A DNA stretch of 64,000 nt from Streptococcus timonensis. GTDB taxonomy: Bacteria; Bacillota; Bacilli; Lactobacillales; Streptococcaceae. Positions 63,178-64,000 of the stretch are shown piece after piece. The DNA lies in contig NZ_FMIX01000003.1 of NCBI RefSeq assembly GCF_900095845.1, positions 62,001 to 126,000 on the forward strand, given 5' to 3'. The position numbers and the translations under genes were made by a program. Every line of letters starts with the position of its first letter. Within the stretch, counting starts at the first letter, position 1. Below the pieces are notes generated by a model. It was not told the DNA's origin. It ran no database searches and was given only the letters and a program-made list of their open reading frames with translations.

Positions 63178-63624
63178 ATGAAGTTACGAATCGAGATTGA
63201 TAGTGAATTAGCTGAGACAGAGATTGTCATCAAGGCTGCAGCCCTGACAGATGAGATAGCTGACTTGCAACGACTCTTGCAAGAAACCAAGGCTCCTAGG
63301 TTGATCTTTTACAAGGGGACGGGTGAGTATTACTTAGACTTGGCAGAAATTCTCTTTTTTGAGACAGAAGGTAGCAAGATTTACGCCCACACCCAGAAAG
63401 AGGCCTACGAGGTTCGACTCAAGCTTTATGAGTTAGAGTCCATCCTGCCCCGCTATTTCAGTCGGGTATCCAAGTCGACCATAGCCAATCTTCGGCAGGT
63501 CTACTCGGTGGACAAGTCCTTCTCAGGGACAGGAACTATTTCCTTTTATCAGACCCACAAGGAGGTGCACGTGTCACGACACTACCAATCCCTCCTAAAA
63601 GAAAATCTAAGAAACATGAGGTAA
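63178..63624 (+). CDS. LytTR family DNA-binding regulator
   Basis: 148 residues from ATG 63178, after AAAGGAGA. About 45 N-terminal residues of helical linker precede a LytTR domain (about 50-145): ILFFETEGSKIYAHTQKEAYEVR, YFSRVSKSTIANLRQVYSVD and the closing VSRHYQSLLKENL. It has no receiver domain, so it is not a two-component regulator by itself. It is followed 4 bp later by a LiaF-like membrane protein; such LytTR/membrane pairs usually act as sensor-inhibitor and regulator (inference). Confidence 0.87.
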   Translation: MKLRIEIDSELAETEIVIKAAALTDEIADLQRLLQETKAPRLIFYKGTGEYYLDLAEILFFETEGSKIYAHTQKEAYEVRLKLYELESILPRYFSRVSKSTIANLRQVYSVDKSFSGTGTISFYQTHKEVHVSRHYQSLLKENLRNMR

Positions 63625-63628
63625 GAAC

Positions 63629-64000
63629 ATGAAAAAGAAAGTATTTGGTATTGTGTTGCTAGTATTGGCAGCTTTAGTATTGTTACAGGGAAATTTTGGT
63701 ATTCCTTCACTTGAAGGGGAAATTTGGCCCTTGATCGGTATTGGATTTTTTGCCTATCAATCAGTTGAGGCAATCCTTCGTCGTCATTTCACTTCAGCCA
63801 CCGTTACAGCCCTAGTGGCCCTCATGATTGCTAATCATTTTTATGATATTTTACCGATTCCCAATCAGTCATTGTTCTGGGCTAGTATATTAATCGTAAT
63901 GGGTGTCAGCGCACTCACTCATTCTAACAGAACTTGGAATGGGAAAAAATGGTGGTATGATGGTGAAAAGACCATCCTTACAGATAAGGAAGTTGCATTT
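63629..64000 (+). CDS. LiaF-like transmembrane protein (3'-truncated)
   Basis: The first 124 residues are visible and run off the right edge. Four hydrophobic segments (about 4-20, 30-50, 59-75, 82-96) are followed by a hydrophilic stretch NRTWNGKKWWYDGEKT. The layout is that of the LiaI-LiaF-type N-terminal membrane domain. GAGGTAAG precedes the ATG. It is cotranscribed with the LytTR gene and probably modulates it at the membrane, as LiaF does its kinase; that is inference. Confidence 0.65.
   Translation, partial: MKKKVFGIVLLVLAALVLLQGNFGIPSLEGEIWPLIGIGFFAYQSVEAILRRHFTSATVTALVALMIANHFYDILPIPNQSLFWASILIVMGVSALTHSNRTWNGKKWWYDGEKTILTDKEVAF

Overview
The window looks like a chromosomal segment of a mitis-group Streptococcus (S. 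mitis/oralis/infantis type). Support comes from low-GC DNA, pneumococcus-like gene blocks (malQ-malP / malX-malC-malD / malA-malR / aspS; spx-DUF1307-ireB-ruvX-DUF1292-folC; tsaE-GNAT-LCP-cinA-recA; mutL-ruvA-tag; corA-uvrA-pepP), LPxTG surface proteins, many extended -10 promoters (TGnTATAAT) and three short BOX elements (boxA-boxC). recA is followed by a terminator and a PspC-domain gene rather than dinF-lytA, which argues against S. pneumoniae itself. No rRNA, tRNA, CRISPR array, insertion sequence or prophage was seen.

Layout. 1-6.2 kb: two cell-wall-anchored surface proteins. The first is a 5'-truncated G5-repeat protein ending in LPETG; the second is an adhesin with a huge Thr-rich repeat stalk ending in LPFTG. 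6.3-9.4 kb: a YfhO-family membrane protein. 9.4-11.9 kb: an operon of an XRE regulator and five small membrane proteins, with a palindrome over its promoter. 12-14.7 kb: aspS and a YitT-family protein. 14.7-24.5 kb: the complete maltodextrin regulon. Its repressor malR carries an in-frame TGA; the divergent malX and malQ promoters have mirrored LacI-type operators. 24.6-28 kb: an AT-rich accessory cassette of a PlcR/TprA-like regulator, a small protein, an ABC-2 exporter and another small membrane protein. 28-31.4 kb: rlmA(II), and a DUF6110/P1B-type ATPase pair with an unusual FSC metal-site motif. 31.5-36.9 kb: tyrS, then mutL-ruvA-tag-CPBP, interrupted by BOX elements.

37-38.4 kb: an S66 peptidase gene broken by an in-frame TAA, then a SemiSWEET transporter. 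38.6-44.3 kb: DUF1129, corA, uvrA and pepP. 44.3-47.4 kb: an M-box riboswitch, intrinsic terminator, possible 23-codon acidic/proline leader peptide, BOX element and mgtA. 47.5-51.7 kb: spxA, lipoproteins, ireB, ruvX, DUF1292 and folC. 51.8-59.3 kb: a HAD phosphatase, purine permease, tsaE, GNAT, LCP ligase, cinA, recA and PspC. 59.4-64 kb: GNAT, MATE efflux, YebC, PAP2 phosphatase, and a LytTR regulator with a LiaF-like membrane partner running off the right edge.

The observations most worth a second look are the two single-codon nonsense alleles (malR and the S66 peptidase), the composite mgtA leader, three apparently leaderless mRNAs (rlmA, tsaE, MATE), the regulator/ABC cassette, and the DUF6110/FSC-ATPase pair. 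Nearly all of the window is otherwise ordinary streptococcal core genome.
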